A stretch of 64,000 bases of DNA from Dichotomicrobium thermohalophilum (GCF_003550175.1 NZ_QXDF01000001.1:1-64000); one strand, 5' to 3'. Shown: positions 44,242-56,486, numbered from the stretch's first letter. The notes: generated from the letters alone by a model not told the origin. Program-made: numbers and translations.

Positions 44242-45326
44242 TTCGCCGGATCGACCTCTCGCGGCCGTCGCGTTCCGCCGCGCAGATGCGCCGGACGCAG
44301 GCTTTCCTCGAAAACGAAATACGGACGGAAGGTTGTGCGGGCGCCGAGATCGTTGCCGTGCCTGGTCATCCAGTTGTCGGCAGTGCGCCGGCCCAGTTTG
44401 TGCAGATGGTCGAAAAAAGCCCACTCGGCATTCAGCTTGCTGGATGCGCCGAGCTGGCGCATCTCGGCTTCGGCGTCGATGCAGTGCAGGTTGATTTCGC
44501 GATAGGCGTCGCGCTCCAGGTTCTCCTCCCGGATGATCTCGGCCAGAAAGCCGAGCGCGCGCAGCTCCTCGATCAGGCTGCCGTTGAAGACGATCTCGTT
44601 CAGCCGGTCCTCGATCTCGAAAGCGGTGAGCGGCAGTTGCGGCCGCTCGAACGGGTTGATCCAGATGATCATAAGGTCGCGCGCGTTGGTCTCGTCCACC
44701 AGCGGGAATAGCGGCGGATTGCCCATGAAGCCGCCATCCCAGTAAGCGTCCCCGTCAATTTCCACGGCGTGGGACAGGTACGGCAGACAGGCCGACGCCA
44801 GCACCGCTTCCGCACTGATCTTGGGCTGGCGGAAGACCTTGCGCCGTCCGGTGCGCACGTTCGTCGCCGCGATGAACAGCTTGGCCGAGGTGCAGGCGTT
44901 GATGGCGTCGAAGTCGAAAACATCGCGGACGACATCGCGCAGAGGGTTCACCGAAAACGGGTTGAGAACGTAGGGCGAAATCCTGCTCAGCACGTTCCGG
45001 TAGAAATGAAAGCTCGGGGAGAACTCCAGCGACCAGCGGCCCATCATCCGGTCAAGCGGCGAACGCTGGATCGGACTGAACAGCCCTGCCCGAGCGACCG
45101 CCGTCCAGTAAGCACGCAGCTTCGCCCTCGCCGCGTCCGGCCCGCCGCGCGCCAGACCTTCCACGAGGGCGCAGGCGTTCATCGCGCCCGCGCTGGTGCC
45201 GCTGACGGCTTCGATCTGGATCCAGTCTTCTTCCAACAGCCGGTCGAGCACGCCCCAGGTGAAGGCGCCGTGGGAACCGCCGCCCTGAAGCGCGAGATCA
45301 ATGGCAACAACGTTGCGGGCGGTCAT
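44238..45326 (-). CDS. Patatin-like phospholipase with C-terminal DUF3734-like region
   Basis: This 362-residue hydrolase has the oxyanion-hole motif LQGGGSHGAF (residue 12), the nucleophile elbow GTSAG with Ser45, and the catalytic-dyad motif DGG at Asp197 (YWDGGFMGNPP). About 120 C-terminal residues (INLHCIDAEAEMRQL, NAEWAFFDHLHKLGRR) match the extra domain seen in rhizobial patatins as I recall, named DUF3734. It has no signal peptide. Lipid or polyhydroxybutyrate-related ester hydrolysis is possible. It overlaps the permease gene by 4 bases. Confidence 0.88.
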   Translation of the reverse strand: MTARNVVAIDLALQGGGSHGAFTWGVLDRLLEEDWIQIEAVSGTSAGAMNACALVEGLARGGPDAARAKLRAYWTAVARAGLFSPIQRSPLDRMMGRWSLEFSPSFHFYRNVLSRISPYVLNPFSVNPLRDVVRDVFDFDAINACTSAKLFIAATNVRTGRRKVFRQPKISAEAVLASACLPYLSHAVEIDGDAYWDGGFMGNPPLFPLVDETNARDLMIIWINPFERPQLPLTAFEIEDRLNEIVFNGSLIEELRALGFLAEIIREENLERDAYREINLHCIDAEAEMRQLGASSKLNAEWAFFDHLHKLGRRTADNWMTRHGNDLGARTTFRPYFVFEESLRPAHLRGGTRRPREVDPAK

Positions 45327-45465
45327 GGGCGCCGTTTCCGGTCATAGCGGGCGCTGCGGGACGATACGACTCTACGAATAAGCCCCCGAGACCAGAGTTG
45401 GCCATCCCAGCCTGCGTCCGTCGTTAGCAAACCGCGAACGGAAACCGCCGCTTTCGCCTGGCCAA

Positions 45466-45655
45466 GTCAGTGATCCGACCCCTCCAGCATGAGCAGCAGC
45501 ACCGCGACGACGGATGCGCCCACCGTGAAGGCGCCAAACTCCAGCCGCGTGCGCATATGCGGCAGCTCGCTGACGGTCGTAACGAGGATGATCCCGCCGG
45601 CCAGAAATGACGACCCGAGCGCCAGCACTTCCGGCTGCACCGGCACGGCGAGCGC
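45466..45655 (-). pseudogene. C-terminal remnant of a ZIP-transporter-like membrane protein
   Basis: Read on the minus strand in the same frame as, and directly after, the stop of the upstream barrel gene, about 55 codons encode a hydrophobic stretch (LGSSFLAGGIILVTTVSELP, then RLEFGAFTVGASVVAVLLLM). This resembles the last two helices of ZIP-type metal transporters. It then loses frame in a run of five C (45478-45482). Removing one C would restore an ending EGSDH with a stop at 45466-45468. No start or N-terminal part exists. The 329-base gap between the patatin and barrel genes holds nothing else. Confidence 0.5.
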
Positions 45656-46813
45656 TCAGGGCAGAGGCACCGTAAGCTGCACGCGGCCCGTCACGTTTGG
45701 ATCGGTCTGGGCATCCACGCTCTCAAACTGGGTCGTCGCCTGAATCCGATATTCATCCGGCATGGTGACGTTCACGCCTCCGCCCAGGGCACCATTTACG
45801 GCAAGGGCGTCCAGCTCGGAGAGCCCTTCAACGGGCTCGAGCTCGGCCGTACTGCGGTAATGCAGGAACGGCTCGATAACCGATCCGTTCTCCAGTTGGA
45901 AGCTGCGCCGCATTTCCGGCCCCAGACTGAGCTTGTTGGTCGTTACGCCCTGCCCGAACCCCTCAGGAACCTCGGTTGCATGGATGAAGGCGGCGGAAGA
46001 TGAAACCTGCCAGCCCGCCAAGTCGAAATCCCCCTTCAGCCGGGCCTTGGCGAGCCTGCGTTCCGCGGCGAAACGGCTGGCAACCCCGTCTGGGTCAACA
46101 AGATCGTCACTCTCACCCCAGGCAAGCCGCGCGTCGAATACCAGATTCTCCGTAAGCCGCTGCGCCACATATGGCCCAATCATATACGCGGTTCCGGCAG
46201 CGGTCGCGCCGCCCAAAATGCCGGTCTGCTGTTCCAGGTCCTCGAATTCGACCGATGCACCGACCAGGAAATCCTCGCTGACGGTATAATCCGCACCGAA
46301 ATGGCTAATGACGCCCTGTCGGGAACTGCCGGGGGCGATTCCTTCGATCTTCGTGCTGCTCCAGACGTCAACCTTCTTGCTTGCAGCGGTCGCCGGATCG
46401 GGCAAATCGGTGCCCTCGGGCACGGAGCCCTGTACTTTCTCGATCTTTTCGGCGTCCTCGCGGGCAAAATAGGCGCCCCATTGGCTCAGGCTGGTCCGCA
46501 GCTCGACGGCTGTTCCCTGCGGTGCCAGGAACAAAGGAAAATTGCCGTTGGCGCCCGCATCCCACGCGCGTCCGTTGATGCGTCCAGCGACCTGACCGTG
46601 CTCGGGTTCGACGTTGATGGCGCGATCCTTGCGCTGCTGCAGAAGGTTCTGATGCACGTCCGCGAGCCGGTCAGCACAAGTGGTGACGACGGTTCCCTCA
46701 CTTTCACAGATGCTCGCCGCCTGAAGGGTTTGAGAGCTGGCGGAAAGGAACAGAAACAGCACAGCCGCAACACTGCTGCGCGGTTCAGGGTGTCGTAACC
46801 CGATGACGCTCAT
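45656..46813 (-). CDS. Outer-membrane beta-barrel (autotransporter-domain-like) protein
   Basis: This 385-residue protein has a signal peptide (ends QTLQAAS), a short N-terminal passenger-like region with two Cys (CESEGTVVTTCADRL), and about 260 residues of alternating beta strands (GADYTVSEDFLVGASVEFED, MIGPYVAQRLTENLVFDARL). These look like an autotransporter barrel. The passenger is only about 100 residues. The C-terminus is VQLTVPLP, without the final aromatic residue usual for outer-membrane barrels. I start it at ATG 46813 (GGGAAA upstream), not the overlapping TTG. Confidence 0.72.
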   Translation of the reverse strand: MSVIGLRHPEPRSSVAAVLFLFLSASSQTLQAASICESEGTVVTTCADRLADVHQNLLQQRKDRAINVEPEHGQVAGRINGRAWDAGANGNFPLFLAPQGTAVELRTSLSQWGAYFAREDAEKIEKVQGSVPEGTDLPDPATAASKKVDVWSSTKIEGIAPGSSRQGVISHFGADYTVSEDFLVGASVEFEDLEQQTGILGGATAAGTAYMIGPYVAQRLTENLVFDARLAWGESDDLVDPDGVASRFAAERRLAKARLKGDFDLAGWQVSSSAAFIHATEVPEGFGQGVTTNKLSLGPEMRRSFQLENGSVIEPFLHYRSTAELEPVEGLSELDALAVNGALGGGVNVTMPDEYRIQATTQFESVDAQTDPNVTGRVQLTVPLP

Positions 46814-47083
46814 CAATCTTGTTTCCCGAACTTACCTTCCTGGCCGCGAGACATGACGTCAGAGTGTGGAATTTGTGCGGCGCAATTCGCGCGTGCATAC
46901 GCAAGCCGGTAAGGAGGTCGATTGGAACCTTCCCCAATTTCAGGGCGTTGAAAGTGCGGGAGGTGTTCGTTCGCTCCGGTGAAACGTGCGCTGGCGTTTC
47001 GATCGACAAGCCAACACGCCTACAGTTCAGGCCACGCGGAGTTCATTGCGCTTTGCAGGCAAGGAGATCCTGAGGACTGCAGC

Positions 47084-49705
47084 ATGGAAACTCTGCAGCA
47101 GCTAACTGACCGGATCGGCGCATACGGAGACCGCACGGGCCTTGTCGACCTCTCCAGCGACATGGAGAATGTCTGGACGTTTCCAGCGCTCCGCGACGAA
47201 AGCGAGTCCCTGGCAAATCGTCTTCTCGCCGAGGGCCTGAGACCGCAGGATCGTGTCGCGCTGATCGCCCCCAACAGCGCCGCGTGGGTCATTGCTGCGC
47301 TTGCCATCCTGCGCGCCGGTGCGGTTTGCATCCCGATCGACACCCAGGCCACCGATGAGCAGCTCAAGCACATGCTCCAGCTCGCTCGGCCGAAGAAAGC
47401 ATTTGTCTCCGAAAGGTTGCGCAAAAGGTTGGCGGCGATCGACCTGGAACACGCGCCGGAAACCGAGTTGCTCGAAGGCCACCTCCGTGGCGGACAGGCC
47501 GAGCATCCCGAGCGCGATTTCCCCGAGGTCTCGGCCGACGACACCGCCGTCATCTTCTTCACCTCGGGCACAACCGGGCCGCCCAAAGGGGTCCCGCTCA
47601 GCCACCGCAACCTGATGCACCAACTCGAAGTCCTGCGTGATCTTCGGCTCGTGACGGAGACAGACCGGCTGCTCCTGCCCTTGCCGCTGCATCATGTCTA
47701 TCCGTTCACGATCGGGCTGCTTACGCCGATGTATCTAGGCGTTCCGATCATCTTTCCAGCCGGCCTCACCGGTGCTGAACTCATGGCGGCGCTTCGGGAT
47801 CAGGAAGCTTCCTTCATCCTCGGCCTGCCGCGGCTCTACAGCGCGCTTTACGACGGGATCCAGAACCGGGTTGCCAAGCTGCGCTGGCCGCTGCGCCCGG
47901 CGGTTCGCGGGCTAGCAAGTCTGAGCACCTGGCTGCGCGCCCGCTTCGGCGTCTCCGCGGGACGATGGCTGCTGCGCCCCCTGCACGGCAGGTTCGCGCC
48001 GAAGCTGCGCACGCTTGTCTCGGGCGGCGCCCCACTCGCACCCGATCTGGCCCGGCGGCTTGAAGGGTTCGGCTGGCAGGTCGCTGCCGGCTACGGGCTG
48101 ACGGAAACCTCGCCGCTGCTGACGCTGATAACGCCGCAGAGCCGCAATTTCGATGGGGCGGGAAAGCCGGTGCGCGGTGTCACGGTGCGGATTCGCAAGA
48201 CCGAGGACGAGCTGGGTGAGGTCGAGGTCCAGGGACCGAACGTCTTTGCCGGCTATCTGGAGAATCCGCAGGAAACGGCGAAAAGCTTCACGAAAGATGG
48301 CTGGTTCAAGACTGGCGATCGCGGGCGCCTCGACGAAAGCGGGGTGCTCCACTTGTTCGGGCGGCTCTCCACACTCATCATCACGCCCTCGGGCGAGAAG
48401 ATCCAGCCGGACCCGCTCGAAGAACATTACGAGCGTCATCCGACCATCGGCGAGATCGGCATTCTGCAGCGCGACCACAAGCTGGTTGCCGTTGTCGTGC
48501 CGGAGGTCGAAGCCGCGGGCGAGGACGTCCGCGCCGCCATTTCCGAGGCGCTGAGTGCACAGGCGCGCAGCCTCCCATCCTTCCAGCGTCTGAGCGGCTT
48601 CGAGGTCAGCCGCGAGCCGCTGGCGCGCACCCGGCTGGGCAGGATCCGCCGCAGGAAACTGCAGCAACGCTATGATACCCTGCGCGCCGGCCAGGCCGAA
48701 GCGGAAACCGGCTCGATCCCACTGGAAAACATGCGCGAGGAAGACCGCGCCCTGCTGGAGCATGAGCCCGCGCGCCAGGTCTGGCGCTTTCTCGCCGACC
48801 GGTTTCCGGACGTCAGGCTGCGGCCCGACAGCTCCTTCACGCATGACCTCGGCGTGGATTCGCTGGGCTGGGTCGACCTGTCACTGGACATTCAGCACGC
48901 TTCTGGCGCGGAGCTCACGGAAGACGACGTCGCCGAAATCCAGACCGTCCGCGACCTCCTGCGAACGGTTACCCGGAAGACGCCAAAGGGCGTCGCGGCA
49001 GAGCCGCCCGATCCGCTGGAGTATCCGGAAAAAGTGCTCTCCGAAGCGGAGCGGGTTTGGCTCCGGCCGGCCAGTGTGCCGACGCGCTGGCTCGGGGCGA
49101 TCGGATACGGCCTGAACCGGCTGATTTTCCGCACCTTCTTTGAGCTGAAGGTCGAGGGCGCCGAGAGCGTCCCCAAGGACACCCCGGTGATACTGACGCC
49201 CAATCACACCAGCTACATGGACGGGCCGGCGCTTGCCGCCGCCCTGGACAATGATATCCTGTCGCGGCTGCGCTGGGCCGGCTCGCGCAACATCCTGATG
49301 AGCAGCCGCATCAGGCGATTTTTTTCGCGAGCAGCGCGAATCGTGCCGATTGATCCCGGCGCCTCAGCCCGCCGGGACCTTGCCTATGGCGCGGCGACGC
49401 TCAAGCAAGGCGAAACGCTGGTATGGTTCCCCGAGGGCGACATCTCCCGAACCGGAAAGCTGAAGCATTTTCAGCCCGGCGCGGCACTGCTCGCGGACAA
49501 GTTCCAGGTGCCTGTCGTGCCGGTCATCATTCAGGGCACCAGCGACGCCCTGCCGCCCGGGCATCAAATCCCGAAACCGAAGCCGGTCCGCGTACGCTTC
49601 GGCCAGCCGCTCGATCCGGGGGCAATGGCCGATGCCGGCGAAGAAGACCGGCCCTGGAAGCGGATCAACCGGGTTCTGCACGACCAGATGGATGACATGC
49701 TGTGA
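47084..49705 (+). CDS. Fused AMP-dependent acyl ligase, acyl carrier and PlsC acyltransferase
   Basis: This 873-residue protein has three parts. Residues 1-520 are an adenylate-forming ligase with FFTSGTTGPPKGVPLSHRNL and the YGLTETSPLL motif. Residues 560-640 are an acyl carrier domain with the attachment Ser in DLGVDSLGWVDL. Residues 680-873 are a PlsC-type acyltransferase with NHTSYMDGP (HX4D) and FPEGDISRTG. It would activate a fatty acid, hold it as a thioester and transfer it to a lysolipid or similar acceptor. That is the job of Aas in E. coli, though domain order differs. The ATG has GAGG upstream, and an MFS gene follows by GTGA overlap. Confidence 0.88.
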   Translation: METLQQLTDRIGAYGDRTGLVDLSSDMENVWTFPALRDESESLANRLLAEGLRPQDRVALIAPNSAAWVIAALAILRAGAVCIPIDTQATDEQLKHMLQLARPKKAFVSERLRKRLAAIDLEHAPETELLEGHLRGGQAEHPERDFPEVSADDTAVIFFTSGTTGPPKGVPLSHRNLMHQLEVLRDLRLVTETDRLLLPLPLHHVYPFTIGLLTPMYLGVPIIFPAGLTGAELMAALRDQEASFILGLPRLYSALYDGIQNRVAKLRWPLRPAVRGLASLSTWLRARFGVSAGRWLLRPLHGRFAPKLRTLVSGGAPLAPDLARRLEGFGWQVAAGYGLTETSPLLTLITPQSRNFDGAGKPVRGVTVRIRKTEDELGEVEVQGPNVFAGYLENPQETAKSFTKDGWFKTGDRGRLDESGVLHLFGRLSTLIITPSGEKIQPDPLEEHYERHPTIGEIGILQRDHKLVAVVVPEVEAAGEDVRAAISEALSAQARSLPSFQRLSGFEVSREPLARTRLGRIRRRKLQQRYDTLRAGQAEAETGSIPLENMREEDRALLEHEPARQVWRFLADRFPDVRLRPDSSFTHDLGVDSLGWVDLSLDIQHASGAELTEDDVAEIQTVRDLLRTVTRKTPKGVAAEPPDPLEYPEKVLSEAERVWLRPASVPTRWLGAIGYGLNRLIFRTFFELKVEGAESVPKDTPVILTPNHTSYMDGPALAAALDNDILSRLRWAGSRNILMSSRIRRFFSRAARIVPIDPGASARRDLAYGAATLKQGETLVWFPEGDISRTGKLKHFQPGAALLADKFQVPVVPVIIQGTSDALPPGHQIPKPKPVRVRFGQPLDPGAMADAGEEDRPWKRINRVLHDQMDDML

Positions 49706-51027
49706 CCGGGGAGCGCCGTGGCCGCCTAACCCCGGAGCAGCGCCGCATGGCCGACACAAAGGGCATGGTCGCCTGGGCGATCTATGACTGGTCGCACAAT
49801 GCCTTTGGGACCGTCGTCCTGACGTTCGTCTTCTCTGCCTATTTCACGCGCCAGATCGCACCGGATACGACGACGGGAACGGCGCTGTGGGGGAACACCG
49901 TCGGCATTGCAACCTTCATCGTGGCCGTGCTCGCCCCCTTTCTCGGCGCGTTGGCGGACAAGAAAGGCCGGCTCAAGCCCTGGGTCGCCGCGTTCACCCT
50001 GCTCTGCGCGGCGGCCACCGCGGGGTTGTGGTTCGTCAAGCCGTCGCCGGAATCGCTGGTCCTGGCCCTCGCGCTCGTCGGGGTGGGCACTCTGGGGGCC
50101 CATCTCGCCTTCATCTTTTACAATGCGATGCTCCCGCACCTCGTGCCGCCCGGGCGGCAGGGCGGATGGTCGGGCTGGGGCTGGGGGCTTGGATATTTCG
50201 GCGGGCTAGCCTGCCTCACCGCCATCTGGTTCGGGTTTCTCGGCGCTGACCCCGTGTTTGTCCTGCCCAACGAAACCGGCATGCAGGTGCGCGCCGCCTG
50301 CCTCTTTACCGCGGGCTGGCTCGTGTTTTTTTCGCTGCCGCTAATACTGATCACGCCGGATGCAGCGGCAACCGGCGTGCCGCTTCGCGAGGCCGTCCGC
50401 AAAGGGCTGGTCCGGCTGGGCAGGACCGTGCGCCAAATCCTGCGCTGCCGCCCCCTGTTCCGGTTTTTCGTCGCGCACATGCTTTACATCGACGCGCTGG
50501 CGGCGGTTTTCGTGATGGGCGGCGTCTTCGCAGGCGGCACGGTCGGCATGGATGCGCAGCAGGTCCTGCTTTTCGGGATCGCGCTCAACATCAGCGCCGG
50601 GGTTGGCGCCTTCGTCTTTGCCGTCATCAGCCATCTGCTCAGCAGCAGGACGGCAATCCTGCTTGGCCTCGTCGGGCTGATGAGTTCCGCGCTGGGGATG
50701 CTCTACACCAGCGACGTCCTGATGGCATTCTGGCTGTTCGGGCTCCTCTTCGGAGTCTTTGTCGGGCCGGTGCAGGCGGCAAGCCGCTCCTTCCTCGCGG
50801 AGATCGCGCCCGAGAAGCTGCGGGCTCAGATGTTCGGGTTTTATGCGCTTTCCGGCAAGGCCACGTCCTTCGCCGGGCCGCTGGCGGTCGGCTGGATAAG
50901 CTACTGGACGGGAAGCCAGGTCATCGGCATGAGCGCGCTGCTCGTGTTCTTCACGGCCGGCTTTGCGCTGCTGCTGACAGTGCCGAACGCCCGGCAGCTT
51001 GCCGCGAGGATTTCGGTCTTCAACTGA
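49702..51027 (+). CDS. UMF1-family MFS transporter
   Basis: This 441-residue protein has 12 hydrophobic helices and the UMF1/Atg22-like start (WAIYDWSHNAFGTVVLTFVF), with ALADKKGRLKPW after the second helix. It starts at GTG 49702, overlapping the ligase stop; ATG 49747 is a possible alternative. Coupling to a ligase/acyltransferase parallels LplT-Aas, in which an MFS protein flips lysophospholipids for reacylation. The family here is different, so transport of a lipid or acyl compound is only inferred. Confidence 0.85.
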   Translation: MTGERRGRLTPEQRRMADTKGMVAWAIYDWSHNAFGTVVLTFVFSAYFTRQIAPDTTTGTALWGNTVGIATFIVAVLAPFLGALADKKGRLKPWVAAFTLLCAAATAGLWFVKPSPESLVLALALVGVGTLGAHLAFIFYNAMLPHLVPPGRQGGWSGWGWGLGYFGGLACLTAIWFGFLGADPVFVLPNETGMQVRAACLFTAGWLVFFSLPLILITPDAAATGVPLREAVRKGLVRLGRTVRQILRCRPLFRFFVAHMLYIDALAAVFVMGGVFAGGTVGMDAQQVLLFGIALNISAGVGAFVFAVISHLLSSRTAILLGLVGLMSSALGMLYTSDVLMAFWLFGLLFGVFVGPVQAASRSFLAEIAPEKLRAQMFGFYALSGKATSFAGPLAVGWISYWTGSQVIGMSALLVFFTAGFALLLTVPNARQLAARISVFN

Positions 51028-51332
51028 AAGGCGACGGCAAACGTGGCGCCCATGGTTGCCTGTTGCCGCTCCAATCCGCGGATCAGCAAAGACATCCGCT
51101 GGCCCTCAAGATTGGGCCCGGCATGATCAAAGCTGCCGAGAAGTTCCAGCACCGCGTTCGGCAGCCTCTGATGCATGAAGACCAAACGGGCAAGGCCAGA
51201 TCTGTCGGAACAGCCCCCGGGGCTCGGCAGCACTGTCAAAACTGCTCTCACGGCCTCTCCCAGAGTCTCCGCGAAGCGCGAATAGGCTTCCAGTAAGCCG
51301 ACTGTAAACGGCGATTTTTCCGCTGAGGGGCC
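50901..51332 (-). other. Possible cryptic or decayed minus-strand coding stretch
   Basis: From codon 51332 down to a stop at 50901 one minus-strand frame stays open for 143 codons, overlapping the end of the MFS gene by 127 bases. Its intergenic half reads like protein (VGLLEAYSRFAETLGEAVRA, then LPNAVLELLGSFDHAG and MSLLIRGLERQQATMG). There is a possible GTG start near 51251 but no clear ribosome-binding site. GC-rich DNA often leaves chance frames open, so this is weak. It could be a leftover of a lost gene. Confidence 0.25.
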
Positions 51333-51548
51333 TCAGTCGGGCGCCTGAGACGGCTGAGCAACGCATGAGGGCGATCACGCCGCTCCGCACACCACCAATG
51401 CGGTTTCGTGTTTTCACACCAGGCGAATGATCGGCGACCAGACGAGAAAGCCACGAAATTAACCTGGATCAAGGCGCTGGCCGAGATGATCCCGCAATCT
51501 GAACGAAAAGTCGCAAAATGCTTCACGAACGCGGGTGGAAACGGTTCG
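51028..51548. other. 521-base gap before the acyl-CoA synthetase gene
   Basis: Apart from the possible minus-strand coding stretch, the gap shows a small dyad cluster near 51323-51360 (CTGAGG-GG-CCTCAG and further CTGAG/CTCAG copies). A promoter for the downstream five-gene operon must lie here, but I could not place one with confidence. Confidence 0.4.
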
Positions 51549-53302
<1,754 letters not shown>

Positions 53303-53306
<4 letters not shown>

Positions 53307-54295
53307 GCCGCGCCGCCGACAAACCGCATCTGTCCCGCGAGCATGCATTGGACCTGCTGCGGGCGATGATGCGCATCCGCCGTTTCGAGGGCGAGTGCGC
53401 ACGGCTCTACACCGAACAGAAGATCCGCGGCTTCCTGCATCTCTATGATGGCGAGGAGGCGATCGCAGCCGGCATCATCCCGGTGCTCGAAGCGCGCGAC
53501 CGGATCGTGGCGACCTATCGCGAGCACGCCCATGCCCTGGTGCGGGGCATTCCCATGAACGCGGTCATGGCCGAGATGTTCGGCAAGCAGGAAGGCTGCA
53601 GCCACGGGCGGGGCGGCTCGATGCATCTGTTCAGCAGCGAGACCAACTTCTACGGCGGCAACGCCATCGTCGGCGGCGGGATGCCGGTGGCCGTAGGGCT
53701 GGCGCTGTCGGACCACATGCGCGGCGACGATGTCGTGACGGCCTGCTTTTTCGGCGAGGGCGCGGTCGCCGAGGGCGAGTTTCACGAAAGCCTGAACCTT
53801 GCCGCGCTCTGGTCGCTGCCCGTGCTGTTCATCTGCGAAAACAACCTCTACGCGATGGGGACCGCGCTCGACCGTTCAGAGTCCGTCACCGACATCCACA
53901 AGAAACCGGATTGTTACGGCATCGACGCCGAGGTGGTGGACGGGATGGATGTGGTTGCGGTCGAGGCGGCCGCCCGCCGCGCGATCGCCAAGGTGCGGGA
54001 GACCGGCGCGCCGCACTTCCTCGAATGCCGGACCTACCGCTTCCGCGCCCATTCGATGTTTGACGCGCAACTCTACCGCGACAAGTCGGAGGTCGAGGAA
54101 TGGCGCGAGAAGGGGCCGATCGTGCGCTTTCGCGAATGGCTTGAGGACGCCGGCATGGCGCACGGCGAGGAGATCGAAAAGATCGCGGAAGAGATCGAGG
54201 GCGAAGTCGCTGAGGCGGTCGCCTTCGCCGAGCGTGGAAGCTGGGAACCGGTCACCGAGCTGACGCGCTTCACCTATGCGGACAGGACGGCCTGA
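53303..54295 (+). CDS. 2-oxoacid dehydrogenase E1 component, alpha subunit
   Basis: This 330-residue thiamine-diphosphate enzyme subunit matches PdhA/AcoA. Markers are [28 protein letters not shown] and the ThDP fold [19 protein letters not shown] with the closing [11 protein letters not shown]. The phosphorylation-type loop [10 protein letters not shown] is present. Pyruvate or acetoin are candidate substrates. It lies between the acyl-CoA synthetase (4-base overlap) and the E1-beta gene (3-base gap). No E3 lipoamide dehydrogenase is in the window. Confidence 0.92.
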
Positions 54296-54298
54296 GCC

Positions 54299-55306
<1,008 letters not shown>

Positions 55307-55310
55307 GCCG

Positions 55311-56486
55311 ATGGCAGAATTCCGCATGCCCTCGCTTGGCGCTGACATGGAAGCGGGCACGCTCGTCGAGTGGATGGTGAAGCCAGGCGACACCGTTACG
55401 CGCGGCGACATCGTGGCGGTGGTCGAGACGCAGAAGGGCGCGATCGAGATCGAGATTTTCGACAGCGGTGAGGTCGAGAAGCTGCTGGTGGACGAGGACA
55501 CCGAGGTGCCCGTCGGCACGCCGCTCGCCATCGTGCGCAAGGAAGGGGAAACCGAAGCCGAAGCGCGCGCTGCCCCCGAGGCCCTGGTAGAACCGTCCGC
55601 CCCGCCCAGAGCTGCCGCGCCGCCCCCCGCCGCCGCCAAAGCCCCGCCGAGCGCCGGCCGGGTGCGCATTTCGCCTGTCGCGCGCCGGCTCGCCCATGAG
55701 CGCGGCGTCGACATCTCGCAGATCAAGGGCACCGGCCCCGGTGGCGCGATCGTCAAGGAAGATATTGAGCAGGCGGCGGCAGCCCAGCCTGAAAAGCCCG
55801 AAAAGAAGCGCGCCGCGCTCAACCTCGACGCGATGCGCGAGGCGATCGCCGCGGCGATGGCACGCTCCAAGCGCGAAATTCCGCATTACTACCTCGCGCA
55901 CCGCATCGACATGACTGCTTGCGAAGAGTGGCTCGCCGAGGTCAACGCGGAGCGCCCGCCCGCCGAACGCCTCTTGATGGGCGCGCTGAACGTCAAGGCC
56001 ACCGCGCTCGCCGCGCGCAAACATCTCAAATTCAACGGCTTTTTCGAGGATGGCGAATTCCAGCCCTCCGACGCGATCCATGTCGGGATGGCGATCGCCA
56101 TTCGCGGCGGCGGGTTGGCCGCCCCCGCGCTGCGCGACGCGGACAAGCAGCCGCTCGATGAACTGATGGCCGACATCCGTGATCTTGTCGCCCGCACGCG
56201 CGCCGGGCGGATGCGCAGTTCCGAAATCTCCGACCCGACTATCACCGTGTCGAGCATGGGGGATCGCGGCGTCGAGGCGCTTTACGGCATCATCTATCCG
56301 CCACAAGTCGCCATCGTCGGCTTCGGCAAGCCCGAGACGCGCCCCTGGATCGTCGATGGCGCGGTGGTCCCGCGCACAGTCATGACGATCACGCTCTCCG
56401 CCGATCACCGCGTCACCGACGGCCATGCTGGCGGGTTGTTCCTGGCGGAAATCGGTCAACTGCTGCAGGAGCCGGAGAAGCTATGA
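55311..56486 (+). CDS. 2-oxoacid dehydrogenase E2 component (lipoyl acyltransferase)
   Basis: This 391-residue protein has one N-terminal lipoyl domain (lipoylation Lys42 in VVETQKGAIEIEIF), an Ala/Pro-rich linker, a peripheral-subunit-binding domain (RISPVARRLAHERGVD, residues 120-150) and a catalytic domain with DHRVTDGHAGGLFL near the end. The acyl group leaves lipoate to an acceptor, normally CoA. Here the next gene is an acyl carrier protein, coupled by ATGA overlap, so an ACP acceptor is an inviting but unproven idea. The catalytic domain is compact but keeps His and Asp. Confidence 0.92.
   Translation: MAEFRMPSLGADMEAGTLVEWMVKPGDTVTRGDIVAVVETQKGAIEIEIFDSGEVEKLLVDEDTEVPVGTPLAIVRKEGETEAEARAAPEALVEPSAPPRAAAPPPAAAKAPPSAGRVRISPVARRLAHERGVDISQIKGTGPGGAIVKEDIEQAAAAQPEKPEKKRAALNLDAMREAIAAAMARSKREIPHYYLAHRIDMTACEEWLAEVNAERPPAERLLMGALNVKATALAARKHLKFNGFFEDGEFQPSDAIHVGMAIAIRGGGLAAPALRDADKQPLDELMADIRDLVARTRAGRMRSSEISDPTITVSSMGDRGVEALYGIIYPPQVAIVGFGKPETRPWIVDGAVVPRTVMTITLSADHRVTDGHAGGLFLAEIGQLLQEPEKL

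Noticed and set aside
45489-45743. 84-codon plus-strand open frame next to the barrel gene
   Set aside because: Ser/Thr-rich shadow of the ZIP-like remnant and the barrel end; no ribosome-binding site.
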